From an uncultured Spirochaetales bacterium (GTDB taxonomy: Bacteria; Spirochaetota; Spirochaetia; Sphaerochaetales; Sphaerochaetaceae): a stretch of DNA of 64,000 nucleotides. The notes beneath the pieces are model-generated. The model was not told where the DNA came from. It searched no databases and saw nothing but the letters and a program-made list of their open reading frames with translations. The position numbers and the translations under genes are program-made. The stretch covers positions 1-64,000 of the forward strand of contig CASENB010000024.1 in assembly GCA_949289305.1 (NCBI GenBank), read 5' to 3'. This document shows positions 1-7,834 of this stretch, one piece after another. Within the stretch, counting starts at the first letter, position 1. Each line of letters begins with the position of its first letter.

Positions 1-77
1 AGCCTGCAGCCTGAATAGGTCTGCTTGCCAAGGTCCAGCCCGATTATTGCTGGCCAAGTCTGATTCGTGTATGCCAT
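1..77 (-). CDS. IS110-family transposase, N-terminal fragment (cut by window edge)
   Basis: The minus strand from 77 encodes MAYTNQTWPAIIGLDLGKQT and then runs off the window. The motif IGLDLGKQTYSG at residues 12-23 is the start of the RuvC-like DEDD recombinase domain of IS110-family transposases; the Asp of LDLG would be the first catalytic acid. The start is supported by a GGAGG ribosome site at 83-87 on the minus strand, with about five bases before the ATG. Only 25 residues are visible, so whether the element is intact cannot be judged. IS110 enzymes excise and insert the element as a circular intermediate, guided by a structured RNA from the non-coding end that lies just upstream of this start. 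Confidence 0.75.
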   Translation of the reverse strand, partial: MAYTNQTWPAIIGLDLGKQTYSGCR

Positions 78-87
78 ATACACCTCC

Positions 88-370
88 GTAAGCAGTCTGA
101 CGATGTCCAGGAGGCGTCATCTGAGAGATCTGGCAGTATGTGTCCTCATTTTTATTATAGAGATCAGCCCGGCATGGATGACCATGCACGGACAGCCTCA
201 CAAGATACTTCGATGACCAGCGACTTGTGTAATTTTTTACCAGAAGTGACTCCTTCTTATGATGGGTCCTTCACAAAACCCCTCGCATAGTCACCGGCTC
301 CTGACTCCGTCAAGTCAAGATTACCATCGATACTGCATCCCTGTAATTCAGACCTTCCTGACTTACGGGC
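88..370 (-). ncRNA. Putative IS110 non-coding end with bridge-RNA-like structure
   Basis: About 300 bases upstream of the transposase start hold no ORF but several inverted repeats. A six-bp stem pairs 246-251 with 289-294 around a large loop. A six-bp hairpin pairs 172-177 with 182-187 with a four-base loop. Another short stem lies near 302-317. In the IS110 group the non-coding left end encodes the bridge RNA that specifies target and donor, so position and structure fit. The element boundary and the exact RNA ends cannot be set from this sequence alone. Confidence 0.4.
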
Positions 371-477
371 TCAGTGTATTTTTTACAAACATTTTACCTT
401 TTCTTTATTAATTCTTCTTTTTGCACTGTTATATTCTTAGTAGAAAGAAAAGGGTTGAGTCAAAGGAGATGCCTTAG

Positions 478-534
478 ATGGATTCTAAGATCCCACAAAA
501 GTGGCTTGATTCTTATCTTAATGAATATAGATAA
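478..534 (+). CDS. Very short orphan ORF (18 residues), possibly a leader peptide or gene remnant
   Basis: An ATG at 478 preceded by AAAGGAGATG opens an 18-codon frame (MDSKIPQKWLDSYLNEYR) ending in TAA at 532-534, directly followed by a terminator-like hairpin. It has its own Shine-Dalgarno site and its own terminator, but its sequence is not recognised. It could be a small protein, a leader peptide or the 5' stub of a gene truncated when the neighbouring IS element arrived. Confidence 0.25.
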   Translation: MDSKIPQKWLDSYLNEYR

Positions 535-535
535 G

Positions 536-566
536 AGGGCTGCAGAGTTGTAGCCCTGAATTTTTG
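536..566 (+). terminator. Intrinsic terminator-like hairpin
   Basis: AGGGCT at 536-541 pairs with AGCCCT at 552-557 around a ten-base loop and is followed by GAATTTTT. It ends the short ORF at 478-534 and isolates the regulator gene downstream. Confidence 0.55.
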
Positions 567-631
567 CCTATACGATCTAAATACCAATTTGAAAACAAGC
601 GTGGTTACTACTATATGTAGATCTTTTCCTC

Positions 632-637
632 TATAAT
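632..637 (+). promoter_or_regulatory. -10 element (TATAAT) six bases before the start codon
   Basis: A consensus TATAAT lies exactly six bases before the ATG at 644. Transcription would begin on or next to the start codon, giving a leaderless mRNA. No Shine-Dalgarno sequence is present before this ATG, which agrees. Confidence 0.5.
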
Positions 638-643
638 TTGATC

Positions 644-1543
644 ATGAGTCAGACAGAGAGGATATTCTATCTAATAGATTTGTTGTTTGAAAAAGGATAT
701 TTCAAGCGAGAAGATGTCGCAAAACATTTTGAGGTCTCAACCAAGCAGATATGGCGTGATAAAGAATATCTTGAAAACAGATGTCCGCTTTCGTGCGGAA
801 ACTTAGATATCGTATATGACAGATCTATTAGGGCGTATAGGCTGACAGAGGAATCGAAAGAGAGGCTCTCTTTGTGGAGGGCAAGCGAGTCTTTATCTCT
901 GGCAAAGGATATTGAGAACGGAAACAGACCTAAAAGTTCAATCTCTACTATTTCTAACGATATCAAATACATCAGATATAAAAGTTATGCGCGAGAGACT
1001 TTCTCAACCGATGTTTATAACGATATTCTCAGGGCATTGAAAGAGAATAAAAAGGTGAAGCTCTCATATACGAGCATAAAAAACAAAAGCGAAAGGATTG
1101 TGGAACCTTTGAAACTTGTGAATTATACAGAGATATGGTATCTGATTGCAGCTCTTGACGGTTCTATTTTAACATTCAGCCTTTCAAGGATTGAGAAGGT
1201 CGAAATACTTAATGAGGATATTTCTTTCAATAATGAAGAGGCCCTTGAGAGGGTTCTCTCTGGCTATGGAATATATGAGAAGGCATGCCAAGCAAGACTT
1301 TATACGATACGTTTTTACTCATGGGCGGCAAGGGTCGTATCCAGACAGGTTTGGCAGAAGGATCAGAGTATGAAATTCTTAGAAGATGGGGAAACTCTTG
1401 AACTTACGCTTCCGATTACAAATCATACGGAGCTGCTTTCAAGGATTCTTTTTTATGGTGAGTGCGCAGAACCGATAGCGCCTAGCGATTTTGTTGCAGA
1501 ATACAGGGCGAAGTGCATCGCGATGGGGAAGAGATATGTTTGA
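644..1543 (+). CDS. WYL-domain transcriptional regulator (YafY/PafC type)
   Basis: This 299-residue protein has an N-terminal winged helix-turn-helix at about 1-50 (RIFYLIDLLFEKGYF...REDVAKHFEVS) and a WYL domain in the middle, with EPLKLVNYTEIWYLIAAL at about 140-160, followed by a C-terminal WCX-like extension. WYL proteins are transcription factors that bind a small ligand or nucleic acid through the WYL domain; many control DNA-damage or defence genes. An in-frame TTG at 638 is possible, but the ATG at 644 sits at the predicted transcription start. It overlaps the RNase D gene by eight bases, so the two are probably co-transcribed. The target genes are not evident from the sequence. Confidence 0.8.
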   Translation: MSQTERIFYLIDLLFEKGYFKREDVAKHFEVSTKQIWRDKEYLENRCPLSCGNLDIVYDRSIRAYRLTEESKERLSLWRASESLSLAKDIENGNRPKSSISTISNDIKYIRYKSYARETFSTDVYNDILRALKENKKVKLSYTSIKNKSERIVEPLKLVNYTEIWYLIAALDGSILTFSLSRIEKVEILNEDISFNNEEALERVLSGYGIYEKACQARLYTIRFYSWAARVVSRQVWQKDQSMKFLEDGETLELTLPITNHTELLSRILFYGECAEPIAPSDFVAEYRAKCIAMGKRYV

Positions 1544-2417
1544 TTACGAATACATTACTACCGATGAGAGGCTTTTTTCTTTAATATCTCATTTAAATGA
1601 GCTTGAATCCATTGCTGTTGATTTTGAAGAAGAGTGCAACTTGCACATTTACGGAGAGCACATCTCGATCATCCAAATTTATGATAAGACGAAATTCTAT
1701 ATAATCGACGTTCTATCTGAGAACATAACGAACGCATCTTTAAGCGCGCTTTTCTCATCTGAGGTTGAAAAAATATGGTTTGAGTGCCATTCTGATCTAT
1801 CAATACTTTTTTATAAGCACGGGATAAAAGCAAAGAACGTATATGATTTAAGAGTTCTTGCAAAAGAACTTGGAGATATGCATGGCCTTGATGAGGTTCT
1901 TTTCAACTTCCTTGGAATAAGGAGGACTGAGAACAAGAAGAAGAGCCAGAGAGAGAACTGGATGCTTCGTCCAATAGAAGAAGAGATGCTTACTTACGCG
2001 CTTTTGGATGTAAAATACCTTTTTGATTTAAAAGATTCTTTAATTGAGGAATGCAGGGCGAAAAAAAGGCTTAAAAATGTTGAAAAGGCAATGAAAAACA
2101 TAAGCGATGTAAAAGAGAAAAAGCCCGGATGGACAAAAATTTGCAATGTTAACCAGCTTACGAAGAGGGAAAGAATATATTTGAAGAACATATTCAATTA
2201 CCGTGAAGCAGTTGCAAGGAGATTCAATACCCCATCTGTAAACGTTCTTGAGAAGAAGTGCGTGCTTGAGCTTGCAAAGCTGATGCCTATGGAGGAGAAA
2301 GATGTAGAGTCATATCTTTCTAAAAAGGCTCCAAGACGCTATCTGGCATTTATTATAGAGGCTGTCAATAAGGCTATTGATCAATCGAACAGCGAAATAG
2401 CAGCTTTAAGGCAATGA
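1536..2417 (+). CDS. rnd: Ribonuclease D-like 3'-5' exoribonuclease
   Basis: The protein of about 293 residues has a DEDDy exonuclease domain followed by a C-terminal HRDC domain at about 205-280. Motif I is VDFEEE near residue 30, motif II has the Asp of CHSDLSILFY near 87, and motif III is YALLDVKYLFDL near 150-160. RNase D trims the 3' ends of tRNA precursors and other structured RNA in the cytoplasm. The longer frame opening at 1491 overlaps the regulator deeply. The ATG at 1536, preceded by GGGGAAGAG, gives an eight-base overlap and begins at the conserved fold, so I chose it. It is likely translationally coupled to the WYL gene. Confidence 0.85.
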   Translation: MFDYEYITTDERLFSLISHLNELESIAVDFEEECNLHIYGEHISIIQIYDKTKFYIIDVLSENITNASLSALFSSEVEKIWFECHSDLSILFYKHGIKAKNVYDLRVLAKELGDMHGLDEVLFNFLGIRRTENKKKSQRENWMLRPIEEEMLTYALLDVKYLFDLKDSLIEECRAKKRLKNVEKAMKNISDVKEKKPGWTKICNVNQLTKRERIYLKNIFNYREAVARRFNTPSVNVLEKKCVLELAKLMPMEEKDVESYLSKKAPRRYLAFIIEAVNKAIDQSNSEIAALRQ

Positions 2418-2434
2418 TATATCTTTAAACAGGA

Positions 2435-2470
2435 CTCCTTTTTCACCATAATAATGAAAAGGAGGCATTT
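2435..2470 (+). promoter_or_regulatory. Hairpin overlapping the uraA ribosome site; terminator/attenuator-like
   Basis: CTCCTTTTTCA (2435-2445) pairs with TGAAAAGGAG (2455-2464) with a single T bulge and a nine-base loop, followed by GCATTTTT and the uraA ATG at 2473. The GGAGG ribosome site of uraA is inside the 3' arm. The same structure can act as the terminator of rnd, as an attenuator, or as a Shine-Dalgarno-blocking hairpin. Confidence 0.5.
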
Positions 2471-2472
2471 TT

Positions 2473-3768
2473 ATGCAAGAAGCAAGAAAAAGGGTCGCTT
2501 ACGGCCCTGATGAGAGACCCCCTCTGAAAGAGTGGATTCCGCTTTCAATTCAACATGTATTTGCAATGTTCGGTTCTACAATATTGGTGCCGATTCTTGT
2601 TGGACTTGATCCGGGAACTGCTTTATTTACTGCGGGAACAGGAACTTTAATCTACATCATCATCACAAAAGCAAAAGTACCGGCTTTTATCGGTTCGTCA
2701 TTTGCTTTCATATCACCTCTTATTGCAATCAGCAGTCAGTATGGGTGGGAGTATGCGATGGGAGGCGCATTCGCATCTGGCGTAATGTATGCTATCGTCG
2801 CCTTTATTATATCGCGTGCAGGATCCGCGTGGATTCATAGGGCGCTTCCGCCTGTAGTAATCGGATCTGTAATTATCGTAATAGGTCTTAATCTAGCGCC
2901 TACTGCTATGAATATGGCAATGAGGGTAGATACTGCAGATCCTTCTACTTACAGCTTGGTATACCTCTCTATTGCGGTCGTCACATTGGCTGTGACAGTA
3001 ATTACGAACGTATTCTTCAAAGGCTTTTTCAGCGTCATTCCAATTCTTTTTGGACTGGCTACGGGGTATATATTCACTTTGGTTATGGGGATATTCTTCC
3101 CAGCCTACGACATCATAGACTTTAGCAGCGTTGCTAATGCCGCATGGTTTGGTTTTCCTGATTTCGCACTTCCGAAGTTTTCTTTAGTGCCGGTTGTTAC
3201 GTTTGTCATCGTATCTTTCGCAACCATATGCGAGCACTTAGGCGATACTTTAGTGATTTCAAGGGTTGTTGGAAAGGATTTCTATGAGGATCCGGGACTA
3301 AAGAGGACGTTGCTTGGCGATGGCCTTGCAACAAGCTGGGCATCTCTTTGGGGAGGACCTCCTAATACGACATATGGAGAGAACGTGGGCGTATTGGCTA
3401 TCACAGGGGTATATAGCGTATACGTAACAGGAGGGGCAGCCGTAATTGCCGTCCTGCTGTCTTTATTCCCTAAGTTCAGCGCTTTAATACAGACGATTCC
3501 AAATCCTGTTCTTGGCGGAATATCGATGCTCTTATTTGGCGTTATCGCATCATCTGGCCTTAGAACTCTTGTAGAGTCAGGTGTTGACTATGAGGACAAA
3601 AGGAACCTTACGATTTCTTCCATCATTCTTGTAATAGGAATTGGAGGTGGACTTCTTCAGTTCAACATAGGAAGCGATATTACCTTCTCTCTGGGATCTG
3701 TTGCTCTTGCAACTGTCGTCGGAATTATCTTAAATCTCGTTATTCCTCAGAGAAAGACGGCTGAATAA
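2473..3768 (+). CDS. uraA: Uracil:proton symporter / uracil permease (NCS2 family)
   Basis: A 431-residue polytopic membrane protein with about 14 hydrophobic segments and the NCS2 family features of uracil permeases: the opening GPDERPPLKEWIPLSIQHVF, FIGSSFAFISPL in the third segment, and the substrate-site region ICEHLGDTLVISRVVGKDF near 255, followed by GGPPNTTYGENVGVLAITG. It imports uracil across the inner membrane with protons, feeding pyrimidine salvage. Length is normal for the family. The start ATG has a strong AGGAGG site at 2460-2465, which is sequestered in the hairpin described separately. That arrangement suggests post-transcriptional or attenuation control, plausibly by pyrimidine supply. 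Confidence 0.92.
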   Translation: MQEARKRVAYGPDERPPLKEWIPLSIQHVFAMFGSTILVPILVGLDPGTALFTAGTGTLIYIIITKAKVPAFIGSSFAFISPLIAISSQYGWEYAMGGAFASGVMYAIVAFIISRAGSAWIHRALPPVVIGSVIIVIGLNLAPTAMNMAMRVDTADPSTYSLVYLSIAVVTLAVTVITNVFFKGFFSVIPILFGLATGYIFTLVMGIFFPAYDIIDFSSVANAAWFGFPDFALPKFSLVPVVTFVIVSFATICEHLGDTLVISRVVGKDFYEDPGLKRTLLGDGLATSWASLWGGPPNTTYGENVGVLAITGVYSVYVTGGAAVIAVLLSLFPKFSALIQTIPNPVLGGISMLLFGVIASSGLRTLVESGVDYEDKRNLTISSIILVIGIGGGLLQFNIGSDITFSLGSVALATVVGIILNLVIPQRKTAE

Positions 3769-3783
3769 TCTCATTTTTCCTGT

Positions 3784-3789
3784 TATTCT
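3784..3789 (+). promoter_or_regulatory. -10 element (TATTCT) six bases before the start codon
   Basis: TATTCT ends six bases before the ATG at 3796, with a TTGAAT-like CTGAAT 17 bases upstream. There is no ribosome-binding site, so a leaderless transcript is likely. Confidence 0.4.
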
Positions 3790-3795
3790 TTTCGT

Positions 3796-4752
3796 ATGGA
3801 ATATAGAAGAGCAGGAAGAAGTGGTTTATATCTATCTGTGCTCTCTTTAGGCTTCTGGCACAATTTTGGAGAGAGTTCGGATTATAATGAAATGAAAAAC
3901 ATGGTTTATGCTGCCTTTTCAGGCGGCATAAATTCTTTTGATCTTGCAAATAACTATGGGCCGCCGGTAGGGGAGGCAGAGAGAAATTTTGCAAGGATCA
4001 TGAAAGACGGTTTTCATACGCACCGAGATGAGATCGTAATAGCAACTAAAGCCGGATACGAATCATGGCCTGGAATGTTCGGAAAAGGCGGAAGTAAGAA
4101 ACACTTAGTCGCATCATTAGATAGGAGCCTTAAAAGGCTTGAACTCGATTATGTCGATATCTTCTACCATCACGTACCAGACCATTCTTGTCCCCTTGAA
4201 GAGACTGCGGATGCTTTGGCATACATCGTAAACAGCGGCAGAGCGCTCTATGTGGCGCTATCGAAATACAGTGCCGTCGAGGCTGAAATTCTTACGGAAC
4301 TTCTTGAAGATAGGGGAGTGCATCCTATTCTTAATCAGACAAGATACAGCATATTAGACAGAAAGAGCGATAGCGACAATCTATTTATAAAGATGGATGA
4401 ACTTGGCATTGGAAGCGCGATATTCTCTCCTCTTGCCCAAGGTCTTTTAACAGATAAATATCTAAATGGAGACGTCCCTGTAAATTCAAGAGCACATGAG
4501 AACAGATATCTTAAAGAGAATGACATAACGCAGGGCCTTCTTGCTAGGCTTAATGAGCTAAAGAGAATTGCAACTCAAAGAGGTCAGAAACTAAGCGAGA
4601 TGGCGCTCTCTTTCGCTCTTAGCCAGAGAAGCGTTTCAACTGTTATAATTGGAGCAAGAAACAAAGAACAGGTAGCAGATAATTTAAAGCTTTTTGAAAC
4701 AGATATTACGTTTACAAAGAGTGAAATCGATGAAATCTTGTCTTTCACATGA
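3796..4752 (+). CDS. Aldo/keto reductase, YghZ-like
   Basis: This 318-residue TIM-barrel oxidoreductase begins MEYRRAGRSGLYLSVLSLGFW, typical of the AKR subfamily containing L-glyceraldehyde-3-phosphate reductase YghZ and potassium-channel beta-like proteins. The catalytic tetrad is visible: Asp and Tyr in SFDLANNYG (about 49-57), Lys in IATKAGYESWP (about 85) and His in YVDIFYHHVPD (about 120-124). The NADP-binding end is the segment VIIGARNKEQVADNL near 285. It reduces aldehydes or ketones with NADPH in the cytosol; the physiological substrate cannot be named. It is transcribed from its own predicted leaderless promoter and ends at a shared terminator with the convergent xanthine dehydrogenase gene. 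Confidence 0.88.
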   Translation: MEYRRAGRSGLYLSVLSLGFWHNFGESSDYNEMKNMVYAAFSGGINSFDLANNYGPPVGEAERNFARIMKDGFHTHRDEIVIATKAGYESWPGMFGKGGSKKHLVASLDRSLKRLELDYVDIFYHHVPDHSCPLEETADALAYIVNSGRALYVALSKYSAVEAEILTELLEDRGVHPILNQTRYSILDRKSDSDNLFIKMDELGIGSAIFSPLAQGLLTDKYLNGDVPVNSRAHENRYLKENDITQGLLARLNELKRIATQRGQKLSEMALSFALSQRSVSTVIIGARNKEQVADNLKLFETDITFTKSEIDEILSFT

Positions 4753-4761
4753 TTAAAAGAT

Positions 4762-4790
4762 TGCCGCCCAAATATCTTGAGCGGCATTTC
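4762..4790. terminator. Bidirectional terminator between convergent genes
   Basis: TGCCGC (4762-4767) pairs with GCGGCA (4781-4786), followed on the plus strand by TTTCTTATTATTTCTTT and preceded by AATCTTTTAATC when read on the minus strand. It separates the aldo/keto reductase and xanthine dehydrogenase genes. Confidence 0.6.
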
Positions 4791-4793
4791 TTA

Positions 4794-7346
4794 TTATTTC
4801 TTTTTATAAGGCGTATCGTTTAGAGGTAACGAATATCTAGGCTTTTTATCGAAAGAGTAGTATGCGTTTCTTATTGCAGGGGCTGTCGGTATTGCAGACA
4901 GCTCTCCGATTCCCTTTGCTCCGAACGGGCCGCCGCTTTTTCCTTTAGCATGCACGAATATCGTCTCAATCTCTGGGACTTCCGTACTTCTTAAGAGTCC
5001 TAGAGTGCCATATCTGCTCTTTACATAGCCGTTTTCTGTTATGAAGTTTTCCCTTACGGCATAGCCCATGCCTGTGACAACTCCGCCTTCGACTTGGCCT
5101 TCTATCATGGTGCGGTTAATAACCGTTCCCGCATCCGATGCGGCTATGATCTTCTCTATCTTGCCTTCTTCGTTTAGGATGGCAAGCTGAGCCGCATATG
5201 AGTAGGCGAGATGGCTTATAGGGTTTTTCTTGCTAGATCCAAGAGGATCTGTTTCTGGCGAGAACTCTTTTTCAACAGAATATCCTTCAAGTTCCTTAAG
5301 ATTTTTATTTTCAAGCTCCTTTTTCAGTTCAAGGGATGCAAGCCTTACAGCTTCTCCTGTGAATGATGTCTGCCTGGATGCAGTGGAAGTGCCGCTGTCA
5401 GGAGTTCTTGCTGTATCGGGTTCTTCTACTACAAATAGAGAGGGATCGAGGCCTGTCTCTTCATATGCGACTTGAAGCGCCATTGTTTTAAGCCCCTGTC
5501 CCATGCAGGATGCGCTCGTCCTTATATGCACTTTACCGCTTTCCACGCTTATTTTGCAGCGTCCCGTATCCTTTACTCCCATGCCAAGGCCTGCATTCTT
5601 AAAGCCCATTGCAAGACCTTTGAAGCGTGATGAGTAGAAAGCTTCTTTTACAGCCATAAGACACTCGTATGCAGCAGTATCTTCTCCTGCAATCTGTCCG
5701 TTAGGGAGTTCATCTCCTCCTTTTACTACGTTTATTTCCCTGATCTTAAAAGGATCTAGGCCAATTAAGTTTGCCATCTCATCTAATGCAGATTCTAGAG
5801 AGAAACATGTTTGCGTTACTCCGAATCCTCTGAATGCGCCGGATGGAACATTGTTCGTATAGACAGCTCTTCCTCTAACTAACAGGTTTTGGAAGTTATA
5901 CGGCCCTCCTGCATGAGTGCAGGCTCTTTGAAGTACAGGTCCTCCAAGGGACGCATATGCTCCTGTGTCTGCGATGATATCTTCTTTTAACGCTAGAATC
6001 TTTCCATTTCTATCGCATGCAAGGGTTATTTCCATCTCCATTGGATGTCTTTTCGGATGTACCATCAGGCTTTCGTTTCTTGAGAATGTGATTCTTACAT
6101 TTCTTTTCAGTTTGTAGCAGGCAAGGGCCGCATGGTGCTGTAAGGACATGTCCTCTTTACCTCCGAATCCCCCTCCGACTAAGCATGCTGTTACTCGGAT
6201 TTTATCCTTATCGAGGCCAAGCATCCTTGCACATTCCCTCTGATCATCATATACGCTCTGGCTTGAGGTGAAGAGATGTACAGTTTCGTCTTCATATAAT
6301 GCGACTGCAGCTTCTGGCTCCATAAACGCATGTTCCGTATATGGTGTTGAGAAGTGCCTTTTAATTACGTATGGTGCATTTTCTATCGCCTTTTCTGCAT
6401 TCCCTCTGACGATATTCTCTTCTCTGTATAAGTTAGTATTCTCCCAGAAGTGTACTATGTTATCATCTTTTAATGCCTCAAGCGGATTGAATACCCCCTC
6501 AAGTTCAGTTACGTCTAGTTTCACTTTTCCTTTGAGTTCTTCAAGGGCGTTTTTATCTTCTGATGCGATGATTAATATGGCATCTCCTATGTATGACGTT
6601 ACGTCTTCTTCTCCGTACAGTACTGGCCAGTCAGCGCTTATGTGGCCATGCCTGTTATATGGAACGTCATCCTTCCCAATAACTGCGTAACATCTGTCGT
6701 CTGCCTCGAGAAGCGACGTATCTATTTTATTGATACGGCATTTAGGGTAGGGAGTTCTTAACACTGTAAGATATAGGCAGTCTTCGACTTTCATATCAGA
6801 TGCGAAAATACCGCTTCCAAGCGTCTTTTCTTTTGCGTCAAGACGCATGAAACGAGATCCGACGTTTGCGCTTTCGCTCTCTATTTCAACATCGCTTTCC
6901 CCTCTGAATATTGAGGAGGCTAAAAGAATCGCGTCTTCTATTTTCTTATATCCCGTACAGCGACAGATATTCCCTCTTATCGCTTTTTTTACGTCGTCTC
7001 TTGTCGGATTATTGTTTTTATCTATAAGGGCTTTTGCCGATAGCACCATGCCAGGAGTGCAATAGCCGCATTGCACTGCTCCTGCTTTTGAGAATGTATA
7101 TGCATATACTTCTTTCTCTCTCTCGCTAAGCCCCTCGATTGTAATTATATTTTTTCCGTCAAGCTTAGACAGCTTTTGGACGCATGCTCTTTCTGCCTTT
7201 CCTTCTATTATTACGGTACATGCTCCGCAGGCTCCTTCAGAGCATCCGTCTTTTGTTCCCATAAGACCTAAATAGTCCCTTAGAAACTTTAAAAGCGTTG
7301 TATCTTTATTTGTTATATATTTCTTTCCATTTATACTTAATTGCAT
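4794..7346 (-). CDS. Selenium-dependent-type xanthine dehydrogenase, fused iron-sulfur and molybdenum subunits
   Basis: The 850-residue protein joins two [2Fe-2S] domains to a molybdopterin-cytosine-dinucleotide hydroxylase. The plant-ferredoxin-like cluster motif is CSEGACGACTV near 35-45, the second helical cluster domain has QCGYCTPGMV and RGNICRCTGY near 95-135. The catalytic part follows from about 160, with GGGFGGKED near 390, AFRGFGVTQ near 500 and the active-site Glu in GAKGIGELSAIPTAP near 815. There is no FAD domain between them. Fusion and length match the family described as selenium-dependent xanthine dehydrogenase (about 850 residues), which hydroxylates purines in anaerobes. 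It is the last gene of a three-gene minus-strand run, two bases after the dCMP deaminase. No separate FAD subunit or selenium-insertion gene is visible nearby. Confidence 0.85.
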   Translation of the reverse strand: MQLSINGKKYITNKDTTLLKFLRDYLGLMGTKDGCSEGACGACTVIIEGKAERACVQKLSKLDGKNIITIEGLSEREKEVYAYTFSKAGAVQCGYCTPGMVLSAKALIDKNNNPTRDDVKKAIRGNICRCTGYKKIEDAILLASSIFRGESDVEIESESANVGSRFMRLDAKEKTLGSGIFASDMKVEDCLYLTVLRTPYPKCRINKIDTSLLEADDRCYAVIGKDDVPYNRHGHISADWPVLYGEEDVTSYIGDAILIIASEDKNALEELKGKVKLDVTELEGVFNPLEALKDDNIVHFWENTNLYREENIVRGNAEKAIENAPYVIKRHFSTPYTEHAFMEPEAAVALYEDETVHLFTSSQSVYDDQRECARMLGLDKDKIRVTACLVGGGFGGKEDMSLQHHAALACYKLKRNVRITFSRNESLMVHPKRHPMEMEITLACDRNGKILALKEDIIADTGAYASLGGPVLQRACTHAGGPYNFQNLLVRGRAVYTNNVPSGAFRGFGVTQTCFSLESALDEMANLIGLDPFKIREINVVKGGDELPNGQIAGEDTAAYECLMAVKEAFYSSRFKGLAMGFKNAGLGMGVKDTGRCKISVESGKVHIRTSASCMGQGLKTMALQVAYEETGLDPSLFVVEEPDTARTPDSGTSTASRQTSFTGEAVRLASLELKKELENKNLKELEGYSVEKEFSPETDPLGSSKKNPISHLAYSYAAQLAILNEEGKIEKIIAASDAGTVINRTMIEGQVEGGVVTGMGYAVRENFITENGYVKSRYGTLGLLRSTEVPEIETIFVHAKGKSGGPFGAKGIGELSAIPTAPAIRNAYYSFDKKPRYSLPLNDTPYKKK

Positions 7347-7348
7347 AA

Positions 7349-7834
7349 CTAAAACTTCAGTACGATCTCTTTCCTTTCTGTTTTAAGCTCTACCAGCTCG
7401 ATTCCTGCTGCTTCCATCATTCTCACTGATGCCTTTGTCGAATCGGCATCCTTATATTTATTGGATAAGTATACCACCTTTTTTATGCCAACCTGAATTA
7501 TGGCCTTTGCACATTCGTTGCATGGAAACAGCGCGACATAAAGGGTTGCCCCTTTAAGGCTTGGAAGGCTTGAGTTAAGGATGGCGTTAAGCTCAGCATG
7601 GCATACGTATGGGTATTTTGTATCAAGCCATTCTCCTTCTCTCATCCATGGAAGATCATCGTCGCTGCATCCGATTGGAAAACCGTTGTATCCGACTCCA
7701 ACGATCTTCTTGTCCCCATTTACAATACAGGCCCCGACTTGAGTGTTAGGGTCTTTGCTCCTCAGGCTTGAGAGTACTGCAATTCCCATGAAGTACTCAT
7801 CCCATGATATGTAATCGTTTCTCTTAGAACTCAT
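7349..7834 (-). CDS. dCMP deaminase / ComE-operon protein 2-type deaminase
   Basis: The 161-residue protein is a zinc-dependent cytidine/deoxycytidylate deaminase. The zinc and catalytic motif is CHAELNAILN near residue 78-87 and the two zinc cysteines are in PCNECAKAI near 105-113. The N-terminal ISWDEYFMGIAVLSSLRSKDP, with QVGACIV just after it, is typical of dCMP deaminases. It converts dCMP to dUMP for thymidylate synthesis. Its start overlaps the 3' end of the upstream hydrolase gene by 11 bases, implying coupled translation. The neighbouring xanthine dehydrogenase also concerns nucleotide or base metabolism, so the run may be a base/nucleotide turnover operon. Confidence 0.9.
   Translation of the reverse strand: MSSKRNDYISWDEYFMGIAVLSSLRSKDPNTQVGACIVNGDKKIVGVGYNGFPIGCSDDDLPWMREGEWLDTKYPYVCHAELNAILNSSLPSLKGATLYVALFPCNECAKAIIQVGIKKVVYLSNKYKDADSTKASVRMMEAAGIELVELKTERKEIVLKF

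Noticed and set aside
4794..7346. Selenocysteine insertion in xanthine dehydrogenase
   Set aside because: There is no in-frame TGA; selenium in this enzyme family is a labile cofactor, not selenocysteine.
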